NCBI GenBank assembly: GCA_028288395.1
Contig: JAQBNV010000169.1
Location: forward strand, 1 to 7,331
Direction of reading: 5' to 3'
DNA: 7,331 nt
Origin: Adhaeribacter sp.
GTDB lineage: Bacteria > Bacteroidota > Bacteroidia > Cytophagales > Hymenobacteraceae
A program made the translations under genes and the position numbers. Below, in pieces: positions 7,238 to 7,331 of the stretch. The notes beneath the pieces were generated by a model. It did no database searches, was not told the origin of the DNA, and saw only the letters and a program-made list of their open reading frames with translations. The first letter of the stretch is position 1. Every line of letters begins with the position of its first letter.

Positions 7238-7331
7238 TTAAGAATTTTCCATAGCAAAGGTAGCCTGTTTGACGGCGTTGATGATGTACTCATAGCCGGT
7301 CAGGGAAGCGATTTGTTCTTTAGAGTAGGGG
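7238..7331 (-). CDS. C-terminal end of an unidentified protein upstream of clpP; 5' part outside window
   Basis: On the - strand a frame runs in from the window edge for 30 codons to a TAA at 7238-7240, with the start of this stretch reading SKEQIASLTGYEY and the end QATFAMENS. G+C-rich codon use resembles clpP. The visible tail is mostly helical in character and does not let me name a family. It lies about 100 nt upstream of clpP in the same direction, so it may be co-transcribed. In many bacteria this position is taken by trigger factor (tig), but I see nothing here that proves it. Confidence 0.55.
   Translation of the reverse strand, partial: PYSKEQIASLTGYEYIINAVKQATFAMENS

Noticed and set aside
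7255..7262. TACCTTTG on the - strand, an exact match to the Bacteroidota -7 consensus TAnnTTTG, as a clpP promoter
   Set aside because: It lies inside the coding tail of the preceding gene, about 117 nt from the clpP ATG, and no TTG -33 element lies at the right distance upstream. A chance match is likely.

Overview
The window looks like a chromosomal segment of a Bacteroidota bacterium, most likely Cytophagales (Hymenobacter/Adhaeribacter-like). This is an inference from the general look of the GltB, GltD and ClpP proteins, the scarcity of Shine-Dalgarno sequences and the mid-GC housekeeping genes. No ribosomal RNA or other taxonomic marker is present.

Layout: (1) 2-3437, + strand: the 3' part of gltB (large subunit of glutamate synthase) and complete gltD (small subunit), overlapping by 8 nt. 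Together they form the GOGAT enzyme of ammonia assimilation. A strong intrinsic terminator at 3462-3495 closes the unit. (2) 3496-3805: an AT-rich spacer with no credible gene but several imperfect inverted repeats. (3) 3806-6135, + strand: a compact two-gene Type II restriction-modification system. A 239-aa endonuclease of the XhoI/PaeR7I family is followed after 2 nt by a 535-aa adenine-N6 DNA methyltransferase of the Eco57I/TaqI-like class. The predicted recognition sequence is CTCGAG, by family membership. The pair is clearly richer in A+T than the housekeeping genes on both sides and looks horizontally acquired. (4) 6214-6435, + strand: a small DUF433 protein, the antitoxin type of a VapBC45-like pair, with no toxin partner beside it. 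(5) 6461-7138, - strand: clpP, the Clp protease peptidase, convergent with the DUF433 gene. (6) 7238-7331, - strand: the last 30 codons of an unidentified gene upstream of clpP.

Functionally this is a core-metabolism operon and a proteostasis gene flanking an accessory patch of defence genes (restriction-modification plus an orphan antitoxin-like gene). The restriction-modification families are well known. What deserves a second look is the insertion site and its possible cassette-like boundary, the endonuclease-first gene order without a visible controller gene, and the solitary DUF433 gene. I see no wholly new system in this window.
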